From: SB11 sp037968475
Lineage (GTDB): Bacteria; Bacteroidota; Bacteroidia; UBA8524
Assembly: GCA_037968475.1 (NCBI GenBank)
Contig: JBBKVO010000044.1
Coordinates: 62,001 to 126,000 of the forward strand
Direction: 5' to 3'
DNA: 64,000 nucleotides
Below the pieces are notes generated by a model. That model was given only the letters and a program-made list of their open reading frames with translations. It had not been told where the DNA came from and did not search any database. Numbering within the stretch: the first letter of the stretch is position 1; each line of letters starts with the position of its first letter. A program made the translations under genes and the position numbers. Of the stretch, positions 8,657-16,829 are shown one piece after another.

Positions 8657-9127
8657 ATGGAATCAATAAATAAAAGAAACGGAAAAACACTCACCATCGA
8701 GAGGATTTTTAACGCTCCTATACATTTAGTTTGGCAAGCATGGTCAAAACCTGAATACATTGTTAAATGGTGGGGGCCCAACGGAATGAAAGTAAATATT
8801 GTGGAGCATAATTTTAATGAAGGAGGAACATGGAGGTATAGTATGACTATGCCCAATGGGGGTGAGTTTATTAGTGAAGGAGTGTACTCAGAAATTAAAG
8901 AACCTTATAAAATTGTTACTTCAGCCAATTTTAAACCAATGACAGAGGGTGTGGAAATGGAGATGCTTTTTGAGGATAAAGGAGAACAAACCAAGTTTAC
9001 GTTTAATGTTCTACACGTTACCGAAGAATATTGTAAACAACAAGAAGAAATGGGCTTTTTCAATGGATGGGGTTCTGTTCTTACAGGTTTAGAGAAATAC
9101 CTTACTGAAGTATTAAACAAAAAATAA
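8657..9127 (+). CDS. SRPBCC (AHSA1-like) domain protein
   Basis: 156 residues, START/Bet v1-like fold of the AHSA1 (activator of Hsp90 ATPase homologue 1) family. Signs are RIFNAPIHLVWQAWSKPEYI near the start and KWWGPNGMK just after it, typical of these proteins. The fold forms a deep hydrophobic pocket for a small ligand, but the ligand of such bacterial members is generally unknown. It is the first gene of a tightly packed operon and is followed after four bases by the ArsR regulator, a common pairing. Expression is probably controlled by the two-site operator just upstream. Confidence 0.88.
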   Translation: MESINKRNGKTLTIERIFNAPIHLVWQAWSKPEYIVKWWGPNGMKVNIVEHNFNEGGTWRYSMTMPNGGEFISEGVYSEIKEPYKIVTSANFKPMTEGVEMEMLFEDKGEQTKFTFNVLHVTEEYCKQQEEMGFFNGWGSVLTGLEKYLTEVLNKK

Positions 9128-9131
9128 GTAA

Positions 9132-9449
9132 ATGAGAAGAGATGTGTTTCAGGCAATAGCCGACCCTACACGTAGGGAAATAATTAGTTTGTTGGCCGAT
9201 AGTCCGCAAAACCTAAATGCCATTGCAGAAAATTTTGAGGTGAGTAGACCTGCTATATCGCAGCATATAAAAATATTAGAAGAGTGCGGTATTGTAGTTA
9301 TTGACCAAAAAGGGCGTGAACGCTACTGCTATGTTCAGCCTCAAAAAATGAAAGAAATTGATGATTGGTTAGCTCCATTTAGAAAACTATGGGAACAAAG
9401 ATTTGATAGGATAGACAACCTTTTAAACGAAATGAAAAACAATAACTAA
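9132..9449 (+). CDS. ArsR-family transcriptional regulator
   Basis: 105 residues with a winged helix-turn-helix: FQAIADPTRREIISLLAD, a recognition helix in VSRPAISQHIKILEECG and a wing DQKGRERYCYV. It lacks the ELCVCDL metal-binding motif of classical ArsR/SmtB repressors and looks like the metal-independent group often encoded next to AHSA1-type proteins. It sits four bases after one SRPBCC gene and four bases before another. It is the likely repressor acting on the GTAAG-N6-CTTAC pair upstream of the operon, perhaps released by a ligand that the SRPBCC proteins bind (inference). Confidence 0.9.
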   Translation: MRRDVFQAIADPTRREIISLLADSPQNLNAIAENFEVSRPAISQHIKILEECGIVVIDQKGRERYCYVQPQKMKEIDDWLAPFRKLWEQRFDRIDNLLNEMKNNN

Positions 9450-9453
9450 AACT

Positions 9454-9945
9454 ATGACAAACAAAACAACTGTAACTGCCGAACCCAACAAACAAGAATT
9501 ATTTATTACTCGTGAGTTTGACGCGCCACGCGAAATGGTTTTTGAAGCCTTTACTAATCCCGAAATATTTATTAAATGGTGGTTGGCAAAAGAAAATGAG
9601 ATGAAAATTGATGTTATGGATTATCAGTCAGGCGGGAAGTATCGGTACACTTTTACCATTGCTAAAGGAGCTAAAATAGGTTTTAATGGGATGATACATG
9701 ATGTTACTTCACCCGAAAGAATAATCCAGACAGCAGAAATGGAGGGTTTTCCTGTAAAAGGTCATGTATGCTTAGAAACAATGCTATTTGAAACATTAGA
9801 AGGAGGAAAGACTAAACTGATGATACAAGATGTATTCCAATCGGTTGAAGATAGGGATGCAGCGGTAGCAACAGGCATGGAGCACGGCCTTGAAGAAGGA
9901 TTTGGAAGATTAGAATCAATATTAAATCAAAAACAAACCAACTAA
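9454..9945 (+). CDS. SRPBCC (AHSA1-like) protein, tandem copy 1
   Basis: 163 residues, AHSA1-like. The first 27 residues (starting MTNKTTVTAEPNKQELFITR) are the same as those of the next gene, and the proteins also agree in the C-terminal half (HV.LET.LFE then V.DRD.....GME.G..EGF). The pair therefore arose by tandem duplication. The ligand is unknown. Four-base gaps on both sides place it in one transcript with the ArsR gene and the later copy. Confidence 0.87.
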   Translation: MTNKTTVTAEPNKQELFITREFDAPREMVFEAFTNPEIFIKWWLAKENEMKIDVMDYQSGGKYRYTFTIAKGAKIGFNGMIHDVTSPERIIQTAEMEGFPVKGHVCLETMLFETLEGGKTKLMIQDVFQSVEDRDAAVATGMEHGLEEGFGRLESILNQKQTN

Positions 9946-9949
9946 AACT

Positions 9950-10447
9950 ATGACAAACAAAACAACTGTAACTGCCGAACCTAACAAACAAGAGTTATTT
10001 ATTACTCGTGAGTTTGATGCACCCCGCGAATTGGTATTTAAGATATTTACCAATCCTGAATTAATGGCAAAGTGGCTAGGGCCAAAAGACATGGAGGTAA
10101 TATTTGATTATTACGAAGGGGGAAGCGGGGGCAAATACCGCTATTATAGTGTTGATTCAAATGGAAGCCAATGGGGTTTTCATGGTGTGATACACGAAGT
10201 AACAGCGCCTGAAAGATCTATTCAAACTTTTGAGTTTGAGGGATTGCCCGAGCGTGGACACGTAAGTTTAGAAACCGCACTATTTGAAGTTATTGATGGA
10301 AATAGAACCAAAGTAACTATACAATCGGTGTTTAAATCGGTGGCGGATAGGGACGGTATGGTAATGTCGGGGATGGAAAGGGGCGTAACTGAAGGCTTTG
10401 AAAAAATGGACGAAATATTAGCCGGCCAGTTACAACAGAGTAATTAA
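9950..10447 (+). CDS. SRPBCC (AHSA1-like) protein, tandem copy 2
   Basis: 165 residues, duplicate of the preceding gene. The N-terminal 27 residues are identical and the DNA is nearly so, while the central part that lines the ligand pocket differs clearly (KWLGPKDMEVIFDYYEGGSG against KWWLAKENEMKIDVMDYQSG). Divergence in the pocket with a preserved N terminus suggests different ligands or gene conversion of the 5' end. Same operon. Confidence 0.87.
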   Translation: MTNKTTVTAEPNKQELFITREFDAPRELVFKIFTNPELMAKWLGPKDMEVIFDYYEGGSGGKYRYYSVDSNGSQWGFHGVIHEVTAPERSIQTFEFEGLPERGHVSLETALFEVIDGNRTKVTIQSVFKSVADRDGMVMSGMERGVTEGFEKMDEILAGQLQQSN

Positions 10448-10498
10448 CTTTATAAAACATATTAATCAAATTGTATAAAACAACTAAACTAAAAAATC

Positions 10499-10918
10499 AT
10501 GGCAAAAGAATTTTGGCTAAATCTTCCTGTAAAGGATGTGAAAAAATCTAAAGAGTTTTTTACTCAACTGGGTTTTACATTTAATAATGGTCCCGGAAAT
10601 ACTGATACCTCAGCAGGACTTTCATTAGGCGAAAAAGGTGTTACCGTTATGCTTTTTGAAGAACCAGCTTTTAAGGGCTTTATAGGTAGCAGCGAAATTG
10701 CCGATACCACAAAAGCAACCGAAGTTTTACTGTCTTTTGATGCACAAAGCAAAGAAGAAGTAGACCAAATGGCCGCAAAAGCAATTGCAGCAGGCGGAAC
10801 AAGTACACACAAACCCTACGATATGCAAGGTTTTATGTACGGCTGTGTATTTGCTGATATTGACGGACACAAATGGAATGTGATGTATATGGATATGAGT
10901 AAGATGCAGCAAGGATAA
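10499..10918 (+). CDS. VOC-superfamily (glyoxalase/extradiol dioxygenase-like) protein
   Basis: 139 residues with the paired beta-alpha-beta-beta-beta pattern of vicinal oxygen chelate proteins: FWLNLPVKDVKKSKEFFTQL at the start and FADIDGHKWNVMYMDMSK at the end. Members of this subgroup in Bacteroidota are mostly uncharacterised and often lie with AHSA1 and DUF1801 genes, as here. It follows the last SRPBCC gene by 51 bases and precedes the DUF1801 gene by four. Substrate unknown. Confidence 0.85.
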   Translation: MAKEFWLNLPVKDVKKSKEFFTQLGFTFNNGPGNTDTSAGLSLGEKGVTVMLFEEPAFKGFIGSSEIADTTKATEVLLSFDAQSKEEVDQMAAKAIAAGGTSTHKPYDMQGFMYGCVFADIDGHKWNVMYMDMSKMQQG

Positions 10919-10922
10919 AATA

Positions 10923-11330
10923 ATGGTAAAAGATATAAATAGCCCCGAAGAGGTAACGGCACTTATTGGAAAAATGGAGCCTGACTTGGCATCGTTAGTC
11001 CAAAAAGTGAGGGAAATAATACTTGGCACTGATAAAGAAATTGGAGAGCAGGTAAAATGGAACTCTCCTAGTTTTTTCTATACAGGAGCGATGCAACCCT
11101 TCGACCCTAAAGAGTATAAAAGAGATATAGTAGTTATCAATCTTAGCAAGGGCTTTCCTTTATTGGTATTCCCCACAGGGGCAAAAATAACCCAAGCTAC
11201 TACCATACTTGAGGATAAACGAAAAGACGGTAGGTGTTTTATACCTTTAAAGAGTATAGAAGATGTAGAAGCCAAAGCCAACGAATTGCAAAAAGTACTA
11301 AAAGAGTGGCTTAGTTTGGTAGAGAAATAG
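10923..11330 (+). CDS. DUF1801 family protein
   Basis: 135 residues resembling the DUF1801 (YdhG-like) family: VREIILGTDKEIGEQVKWNS followed by PSFFY, a basic central strand, and a C-terminal helix. These small proteins have a YdhG-type fold with no established biochemical role. It is the last gene of the operon that begins at 8657 and is closed by a strong hairpin terminator. Confidence 0.82.
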   Translation: MVKDINSPEEVTALIGKMEPDLASLVQKVREIILGTDKEIGEQVKWNSPSFFYTGAMQPFDPKEYKRDIVVINLSKGFPLLVFPTGAKITQATTILEDKRKDGRCFIPLKSIEDVEAKANELQKVLKEWLSLVEK

Positions 11331-11383
11331 ATTGTTAAAACACTCCGTATTTGCGGCAGGTATGAAACCAACCGCTTTGTAAT

Positions 11384-11429
11384 TACAGCCCAAAAGAGGA
11401 CTAAAGTCCTCTTTTGGGCTGTAGTTTTT
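11384..11429 (+). terminator. Strong terminator ending the SRPBCC-ArsR operon
   Basis: A perfect 19-bp stem (11384-11402 with 11405-11423) with only two bases between the arms, followed by GTTTTTA. The same hairpin could also stop transcription from the other strand. Confidence 0.85.
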
Positions 11430-11505
11430 AACAGAATAGGCATTTAACCCTATTTTTACTGTGCATATTAAACATAGTAAATTCAAAACCATTAATTTTA
11501 AACCC

Positions 11506-12003
11506 GTGAAAACAGCTGAATATTGGATTGAAAAACTAGGGCTTGAAAGCCATGTTGAAGGCGGAGCTTTTAAAGAAGTATATCGATCGCCATTAGTATT
11601 AAACAACTTACCCGCTACTTTTAAAGGCGAACGAAATGCTTACACTGCGATTTACTTTTTGTTGAAAAGTGGTGATTTCTCTGCCTTTCATCGCATTGCA
11701 TCCGATGAAGGTTGGCACTTTTACGAGGGTACATCACTAACCGTTTACGAGATTGACGAAAATGGCAATCTTATCACCCATCATTTGGGTAGGGATATTG
11801 AAAATAGACAATCGTTTCAAACAACTATAAAAGCAGGAAGTTGGTTTGGATCACGTTGCGATGATGAAAACGGCTATGCTTTAGTGGGCTGTACCGTTGC
11901 ACCAGGCTTTGATTTTGCTGACTTTGAATTAGCTGATTGTGAGACTTTATCAGCCCAATACCCTCAACACAAAGAGTTGATAAGGGAATTGACGAGGGGG
12001 TAA
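11506..12003 (+). CDS. Cupin_5 (DUF985) family protein
   Basis: 165 residues from GTG at 11506, which gives VKTAEYWIEKLGLESHVEGG, the usual N terminus of this family; a GTG at 11461 would add 15 atypical residues. Conserved features are EGGAFKEVYRS, the strand AYTAIYFLLKSGDFSAFHRI and WHFYEGTSLTVYEI, and GCTVAPGFDFADFELAD near the end. The fold is an RmlC-like cupin barrel. The biochemical activity of the family is not settled. It stands alone after the operon terminator. Confidence 0.85.
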   Translation: MKTAEYWIEKLGLESHVEGGAFKEVYRSPLVLNNLPATFKGERNAYTAIYFLLKSGDFSAFHRIASDEGWHFYEGTSLTVYEIDENGNLITHHLGRDIENRQSFQTTIKAGSWFGSRCDDENGYALVGCTVAPGFDFADFELADCETLSAQYPQHKELIRELTRG

Positions 12004-12010
12004 CAACTTA

Positions 12011-13060
12011 TTAATTAGGTATATCAATAAGCTGTTTATCACTTCCATCTTCATTCATCAAATAGAGAACATTTTTTTGATAAATCTCTCCTTTCTCATA
12101 ATTTGGAGTACTAAGTACACAACCAACAATTATTTTGTTTGAAAGCTCTGAATAACTGAAAAAAATGTAAGTTCGGCTATCACAATTTTTAGCAATACAT
12201 GAATTAGAATTTGTAAGTGTATTAAAATTGAAAATCCCTCCTTTGGAACTTAAAAAAAACTGATTTGAATCTTTTGCCGAAGTGCAATAAAGAGAGTAAA
12301 TATCATCACAGAAATTAAGATTATAGCTTTGTGTTTGTTTGCTGTCAGGATTATAAAATAGAATACTATTGTTAATTGAACCACCCAAAATAGTATTGCT
12401 TTTATCCCAAAAGCTAATTGTACCAATTCCTAAATTTTGGGTGTAATCCATTTCGCTGATGGTATAACCATTTTCATCTGCAATTATCCCAACCCCTAAC
12501 GCTGTATTTCTACCATTCAAAACAGTGTCGATTATTTTTCCATAGCAAAAACGTTTTCCATCTGGTGCCCATTCGGGGTAAAAGTTTCTGTCTTTAAAAG
12601 TGAGCTGAGTAAGATTACTTCCATCGTCTTTAATTTTCCATATTTGGTTACCGGTACCGGAAAAAATTACCCAACCTGTACTGCTCCATTTTGGTTGAAA
12701 AAAGACCCTGCCAGTATATAAAATCTTTTTTTCCTTAGTAGCTATATTGTATTTAACCAATTGTTCTGAAAGCTGCCCTTGCTTCACAAATACTATTTCT
12801 GATGAGTTTTTAGGGTTAAAACAAGGTCTAACATTTTGCGCTGAATCGTTAATATATGTCCAACCAACAGTGGGTCTGTCCGTTTTTTCAAAATTGTAAC
12901 AATCACCTTCATTTGGGCAATTACACCTGTTCGTTTCTTCGCTAGGTATAGGAGCACTATTCTTTTTACACGATACAAGTGTTACCAATACCACAAATAC
13001 AATTAAGACAAGGATTTTGTATATGTAGCTTAACGTAAACCAATTGTTAACCTTATTCAT
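12011..13060 (-). CDS. Lipoprotein with TolB-like beta-propeller
   Basis: 349 residues. A hydrophobic signal ends in LVTLVSC followed by KK, a lipobox. The body shows PD40/TolB-like strands: KWSSTGWVIFSGTGNQIWKI, then DGSNLTQLTF and YPEWAPDGKRF, as in surface or periplasmic six-bladed propellers. Cys residues cluster just after the lipobox (CNCPNEGDC). It may be a surface-exposed binding protein. It converges on the cupin gene, eight bases from its end. No specific function can be assigned. Confidence 0.75.
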   Translation of the reverse strand: MNKVNNWFTLSYIYKILVLIVFVVLVTLVSCKKNSAPIPSEETNRCNCPNEGDCYNFEKTDRPTVGWTYINDSAQNVRPCFNPKNSSEIVFVKQGQLSEQLVKYNIATKEKKILYTGRVFFQPKWSSTGWVIFSGTGNQIWKIKDDGSNLTQLTFKDRNFYPEWAPDGKRFCYGKIIDTVLNGRNTALGVGIIADENGYTISEMDYTQNLGIGTISFWDKSNTILGGSINNSILFYNPDSKQTQSYNLNFCDDIYSLYCTSAKDSNQFFLSSKGGIFNFNTLTNSNSCIAKNCDSRTYIFFSYSELSNKIIVGCVLSTPNYEKGEIYQKNVLYLMNEDGSDKQLIDIPN

Positions 13061-13228
13061 ATTTTAGTTTAAAGAAAGTTCAATTGTCGAAATCATCTAG
13101 TAGACAAAAGATTGTGTAGGGCAGTATAAAACTAATATAATCCTTTAAGTAAATCAGCATTTATATTATTCGATGAAAGTTGATAGGTAAAGTGGTACAA
13201 GACTTAAGTTCTGTGGACAGTTTTTTGC

Positions 13229-13236
13229 TATCTTTG
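13229..13236 (+). promoter_or_regulatory. -7 promoter element of the copper ATPase locus
   Basis: A perfect TATCTTTG ends only four bases before the ATG at 13241, so the transcript may start at or almost at the start codon. Confidence 0.65.
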
Positions 13237-13240
13237 CACT

Positions 13241-13498
13241 ATGCAAAACGATAAACTACAAACTGTAGAACTTGAGGTGGAAGGCATGACCTGCAACAGT
13301 TGCGCAATGAGTGTGCAAAAAGTGCTAGAGCGTGGCGGAGCAAAAGATGTAGTGGTGAGTTATGCTACCAACGAAGCCAAATTTTCGCGCGACAATTCTG
13401 TTGCTATAGATAAATTGATTGATGATATAGAGGGGCTGGGATACAAGGTAGTGAAAGACAAAGCTGCTAACGCCGAAGAAAAAAAAAACGTTTCTTAG
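13241..13498 (+). CDS. HMA copper-binding domain, separate or frameshifted N terminus of CopA
   Basis: 85 residues with one heavy-metal-associated domain; the metal motif is GMTCNSCA (Cys-x-x-Cys). As read it ends at TAG 13496-13498 and would be a small CopZ-like copper chaperone. The ATPase body continues in the -1 frame. The overlap holds an A10 tract (13479-13488) with the zero-frame heptamer A-AAA-AAC, seven bases before the stop. Either ribosomes slip here, giving both the short protein and a full-length pump of about 720 residues, or the tract hides a one-base sequence error. E. coli copA is known to make a chaperone by -1 frameshifting. Confidence 0.8.
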   Translation: MQNDKLQTVELEVEGMTCNSCAMSVQKVLERGGAKDVVVSYATNEAKFSRDNSVAIDKLIDDIEGLGYKVVKDKAANAEEKKNVS

Positions 13499-13509
13499 GG
13501 CTATCTAAG
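13483..13509 (+). promoter_or_regulatory. Candidate -1 ribosomal frameshift site in copA
   Basis: Zero-frame slippery heptamer A-AAA-AAC (13483-13489), zero-frame stop TAG at 13496, and a small hairpin CTTAG/CTAAG (13494-13498 with 13505-13509, loop GGCTAT) four bases after the heptamer. The hairpin is weak. The A10 run could alternatively support transcriptional slippage. Confidence 0.5.
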
Positions 13510-15402
13510 CTCGAAATCAAGTTTCTTATATCTCTTATTTTCACCTTGCCGCTATTGCTGCACATGGTGTTGCCGTGGCATTTTTTACATATACCCGAAG
13601 TACAGTTTATACTGTGCCTGCCCGTAATGTTTATTGGTGTTACCCATTTTGGCAAAAGTGCCTATCACTCAGTAAGGGTAGGTGCGCCCAATATGGATGT
13701 GCTTATTTTTTTAGGCTCGGTATCGGCATTTATATATAGTATTTGGGGCTCGTTAGAATTTGACGGATTGCCTGAGCAGGCCAATTACCTGTTCTTTGAA
13801 ACAGCGGCTACCATCATCACTTTGGTGTTATTGGGTAATGTGTTTGAAAAACGAGCAGTAAAACGAACTACCACCGCCATTGCCGACCTTAACCGCCTGC
13901 AACCCGCAAAGGTGAAAAAGGTAATAAACAACCTGTTAACCAATAGGGTAGAGGTACAAAGCACCGACCTTAAAAATATTGTTGTTGGTGATATAATTGA
14001 AGCTACCACTGGCGATAGCATAGCCGTTGACGGGGTAATTATAGAAGGTGATGCTGAAATAGACGAGGCAGCCATAACAGGAGAAAGTATGCCTGTGTTT
14101 AAAGATAAAGACAAATCGGTGGTTAGCGGTACTGTGATTAATCACGGAAAAGTACATTATAAAGCTACCGCTGTGGGTAAAGACACATTACTTTCAAAAA
14201 TCACTCAAGCTGTAAAAGATGCACAAACACATAAACCACCCATCCAAAAATTTAGTGATAGAGTTAGTCTAGTATTTGTGCCCATAGTGGTGGGTTTATC
14301 GGTGCTTACCTTTTTGCTTTCGTATTTTGCGTTTGATGTGGGAATGACCAGTTCACTACTGCGTTCCATAGCTGTTTTGGTTATTTCTTGTCCTTGTGCA
14401 ATGGGTTTGGCAACTCCCACTGCTGTAATGGTAGGCTTAGGTCGTGCTGCTAAAAATCAAATACTTATAAAAGGAGCAGGTACTATTGAAGAGCTGGGCA
14501 AGATAAAAACCGTAGTGTTTGATAAAACAGGAACACTTACCACAGGACGTTTCCGCGTTAAAAATTTCACCACTTATAACTATGCTGATTTTGTTGCCAA
14601 ATCGGTAATATATAGTTTAGAAGAAGTGAGTAATCACCCCATTGCCAAATCGATTGTAGAAGACTACAAAGACTGGAAGTGGCAAAAAATGAACTTTAGT
14701 AAAGTAGAAGAAATAAAAGGCAAAGGCATAATGGCCGAAGATGCCACAGGTATAAAATACCGCTTGGGAAACCGCGATTTTGTGGATGATAATACAGGCG
14801 ATATAAAATACGATGCAGATATATACCTAAGCTATAACAAAATGGTAGTGGCATCATTTGATATAGAAGACCAAGTGCGTCCCGAAGCCAAAACTGTAAT
14901 TGACTTTTTGAAACATAAAGGTATAAGAACCCTTATGCTTAGTGGTGATAACGAAAAGAAATGCCGCTTTGTAGCCGAACGTTTGGGTATAAAAGAGTTT
15001 CACCACAGTCAAATGCCCGAAGAAAAATTAGAAAAACTAAAAGAGCTTGCCCAAAAAGGTAAACTAGCTATGGTGGGCGATGGTATAAACGATGCCCCTG
15101 CACTTACCATTGCCGATATTGGCGTTACCCTATCAAACGCTACTGATGCAGCACGACAAAGTGCTAACATAGTGCTAATAGGCAACCAATTGGATAAACT
15201 AATTGCAGCCTATTATATAGGTACAAAAACATACAGCACCATAAAACAAAACCTGTTTTGGGCATTGGCATATAACGTAGTTGCTATACCCTTAGCGGCT
15301 ATGGGCTTTTTAAGTCCTATGCTAGGGGCACTTAGTATGGCCTTTAGCGATGTGGTGGTAATAGGTAATTCGCTACGTTTAAAGTGGCGGAAGATTGGGT
15401 AA
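13489..15402 (+). CDS. copA: Copper-translocating P-type ATPase, catalytic part (-1 frame)
   Basis: P1B-type ATPase body of 637 codons after the slip site. Visible motifs are actuator TGES (about 14077), metal-channel CPC in SCPCAMGLATP (about 14389), phosphorylation site DKTGTLT (14521), the SNHP motif, and hinge GDGINDAPAL (about 15080). CPC in TM6 and the late YN and MAFSD segments fit Cu(I) export. The frame is open from 13471 but contains no ATG, GTG or TTG before 13546, and a start there would cut the first membrane helix (FLISLIFTLPLLLHMVLPW, from 13522). So this part needs the upstream HMA frame for a normal start. The fused protein would be about 720 residues, the usual size. Confidence 0.9.
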   Translation, partial: RFLGLSKLEIKFLISLIFTLPLLLHMVLPWHFLHIPEVQFILCLPVMFIGVTHFGKSAYHSVRVGAPNMDVLIFLGSVSAFIYSIWGSLEFDGLPEQANYLFFETAATIITLVLLGNVFEKRAVKRTTTAIADLNRLQPAKVKKVINNLLTNRVEVQSTDLKNIVVGDIIEATTGDSIAVDGVIIEGDAEIDEAAITGESMPVFKDKDKSVVSGTVINHGKVHYKATAVGKDTLLSKITQAVKDAQTHKPPIQKFSDRVSLVFVPIVVGLSVLTFLLSYFAFDVGMTSSLLRSIAVLVISCPCAMGLATPTAVMVGLGRAAKNQILIKGAGTIEELGKIKTVVFDKTGTLTTGRFRVKNFTTYNYADFVAKSVIYSLEEVSNHPIAKSIVEDYKDWKWQKMNFSKVEEIKGKGIMAEDATGIKYRLGNRDFVDDNTGDIKYDADIYLSYNKMVVASFDIEDQVRPEAKTVIDFLKHKGIRTLMLSGDNEKKCRFVAERLGIKEFHHSQMPEEKLEKLKELAQKGKLAMVGDGINDAPALTIADIGVTLSNATDAARQSANIVLIGNQLDKLIAAYYIGTKTYSTIKQNLFWALAYNVVAIPLAAMGFLSPMLGALSMAFSDVVVIGNSLRLKWRKIG

Positions 15403-15444
15403 ATAGTTTAAAGTTTAGAGTTTACAGTTTTAGGTTGAAGAATA

Positions 15445-15489
15445 TCGTCTTTGCGAGAAAGCTGTTTTCGGCTGGCAAAGCAATCTTTT
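15445..15489. repeat. REP-like palindromic element, copy 1
   Basis: A short element of the widespread type that begins GTCxTTGCGAG and ends GAAGCAATCT or GCAAAGCAATCT, with an inner inverted repeat. A second copy lies at 16155-16200 because the whole segment was duplicated. Confidence 0.5.
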
Positions 15490-15506
15490 TGAAATAAGAA
15501 GAGTTA

Positions 15507-16049
15507 ATGGAGAAAATAATAGTTGTTGATATTGAGGCAACGTGTTGGGACACAAGTCCTCCCAAAGGTGAAGAGAATGAAATAATAGAAATAGGGATTT
15601 GTGTGTTAGATACTAGCACAGGAGATATTGATAAAAATGAAGGTATTTTGATTAAGCCTCAACGATCAAAAGTTAGTATTTTTTGTACGCAGCTTACTAC
15701 ACTCACACAAGAAATGGTGGATGAAGGAATAACTTTTGAAGAGGCTTGCCAACAGTTGGAAAACGAATATCAGGTGAAAGACTTTACTTGGGCAAGTTAT
15801 GGTGATTATGATTTGAACATGTTTAGAAAACAATGCGAAAGTTTTGGTGTAGAATATCCGTTTGGTAAAAAACACATTAACGTTAAAAATCTGTTTGCAC
15901 AAAAACACCATTTAACATATAAAGGTGTTGGTATGGCTGCAGCTTTAAAAAGGTTAAATATACCTTTAGAAGGTACAGACCACAGAGGGGTTGATGATGC
16001 TAAAAATATTGCTAAAATATTGTTTACTCTAGTGGGTGGTAATAAGTGA
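15507..16049 (+). CDS. DEDDh-type 3'-5' exonuclease, tandem copy 1
   Basis: 180 residues, RNase T/ERI1-like exonuclease fold. The first catalytic pair D8 and E10 is in VVDIEATCW, the middle Asp is in YGDYDLNMF, and the final His and Asp lie in DHRGVDDAKNIAKIL, so all DEDDh residues seem present. Such enzymes remove 3' nucleotides from RNA or DNA; this subgroup's substrate is unknown to me. The TGA stop overlaps a GTG of a duplicated rlmH 5' fragment, which shows the ancestral order copA-exonuclease-rlmH. Confidence 0.88.
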   Translation: MEKIIVVDIEATCWDTSPPKGEENEIIEIGICVLDTSTGDIDKNEGILIKPQRSKVSIFCTQLTTLTQEMVDEGITFEEACQQLENEYQVKDFTWASYGDYDLNMFRKQCESFGVEYPFGKKHINVKNLFAQKHHLTYKGVGMAAALKRLNIPLEGTDHRGVDDAKNIAKILFTLVGGNK

Positions 16050-16066
16050 AAATAAGACTATTATGG
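16046..16066 (+). pseudogene. rlmH 5' fragment, copy 1 (about 21 bases)
   Basis: GTGAAAATAAGACTATTATGG closely matches the first bases of rlmH at 17973 and overlaps the exonuclease stop. It is cut off at a TGG that is shared with the copA tail fused to it. Confidence 0.7.
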
Positions 16067-16105
16067 TAGTAATAGGAAACTCGTTACGCTTAAAATGGCG
16101 GAAGA
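16063..16105 (+). pseudogene. Duplicated 3' end of copA, copy 1
   Basis: About 43 bases match the last bases of copA at about 15358-15402 (GTAATAGGtAAyTCGyTACG and onward through GGCGGAAGATTGGGTAAA). The similarity continues through the intergenic region and into the second exonuclease gene. Confidence 0.75.
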
Positions 16106-16154
16106 TTGGGTAAACAGTTTTAAGTTTAGAGTTTACAGTTTTAGGTTGAGGAAT

Positions 16155-16200
16155 GTCGTCATTGCGAGAAAGCCGTCTTCGGCTGGCGAAGCAATCTTTT
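16155..16200. repeat. REP-like palindromic element, copy 2
   Basis: Same element as at 15445, carried along by the tandem duplication; here it has the more usual GTCATTGCGAG and GCGAAGCAATCT ends. Confidence 0.5.
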
Positions 16201-16235
16201 TTTGAATAAGTAGATAATTGAGAGAATAAGAAAAT

Positions 16236-16775
16236 ATGGGAAAAATAATAGTTGTTGATTTAGAATCGACTTGTTGGGAACACAAACCACCCGAGGGTGA
16301 AGTAAGTGAAATTATTGAGATTGGTATTTGTGTTTTAGATACTGAAACAGGAAAGATTGAAAATAATAAAGGTATTATAGTTAAGCCCGAAAAATCTACA
16401 GTAGGTAGCTTTTGTACACAGCTTACTACCCTAACGCAAGAAATAGTGGACGAAGGAATAACTTTTGAAGAGGCTTGCCAACAGTTACAAAGCGAATATC
16501 AGGTGAAAGATTACACTTGGGCAAGTTACGGGGCGTATGATTTGAATATGTTTAAGAGACAGTGCGAAAGTTTTGGGGTAGAATATCCTTTTGGAGAAGA
16601 GCATATTAATGTAAAAACACTTTTTGCAGAAAAAAATAATCTGAAGAAGCCATTGGGTATGTCGGGGGCTTTGGCCAAAATGTATATACCTTTAGAAGGT
16701 ACGCACCACAGAGGAGTTGACGATGCTAAAAATATTGCTAAAATATTGTTTACTCTAGTTAGAGTTAGGAAGTGA
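16236..16775 (+). CDS. DEDDh-type 3'-5' exonuclease, tandem copy 2
   Basis: 179 residues, clearly a paralogue of the preceding gene, with catalytic motifs VVDLESTCW, YGAYDLNMF and HHRGVDDAKN retained. Long runs are identical (for example QCESFGVEYPFG and HRGVDDAKNIAKILFTLV). The N-terminal and middle parts have changed at scattered positions, so both copies appear to be under selection and not simply decaying. The stop TGA overlaps a longer rlmH 5' fragment. Confidence 0.88.
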   Translation: MGKIIVVDLESTCWEHKPPEGEVSEIIEIGICVLDTETGKIENNKGIIVKPEKSTVGSFCTQLTTLTQEIVDEGITFEEACQQLQSEYQVKDYTWASYGAYDLNMFKRQCESFGVEYPFGEEHINVKTLFAEKNNLKKPLGMSGALAKMYIPLEGTHHRGVDDAKNIAKILFTLVRVRK

Positions 16776-16829
16776 AAATAAAACTATTGTGGATAGGCAA
16801 AACTGCTGATAAGTATTTGGAAGAGGGGA
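16772..16829 (+). pseudogene. rlmH 5' fragment, copy 2 (about 58 bases)
   Basis: Matches the first 19-20 codons of rlmH (17973 onward) except for its GTG instead of TTG and two internal differences. It ends within GGGGATAG, which is also where a third copA tail begins. Confidence 0.8.

Noticed and set aside
13546..15402. An independent copper ATPase starting at TTG 13546
   Set aside because: That start would cut through the first transmembrane helix; the reading frame continues unbroken upstream to the slippery site.
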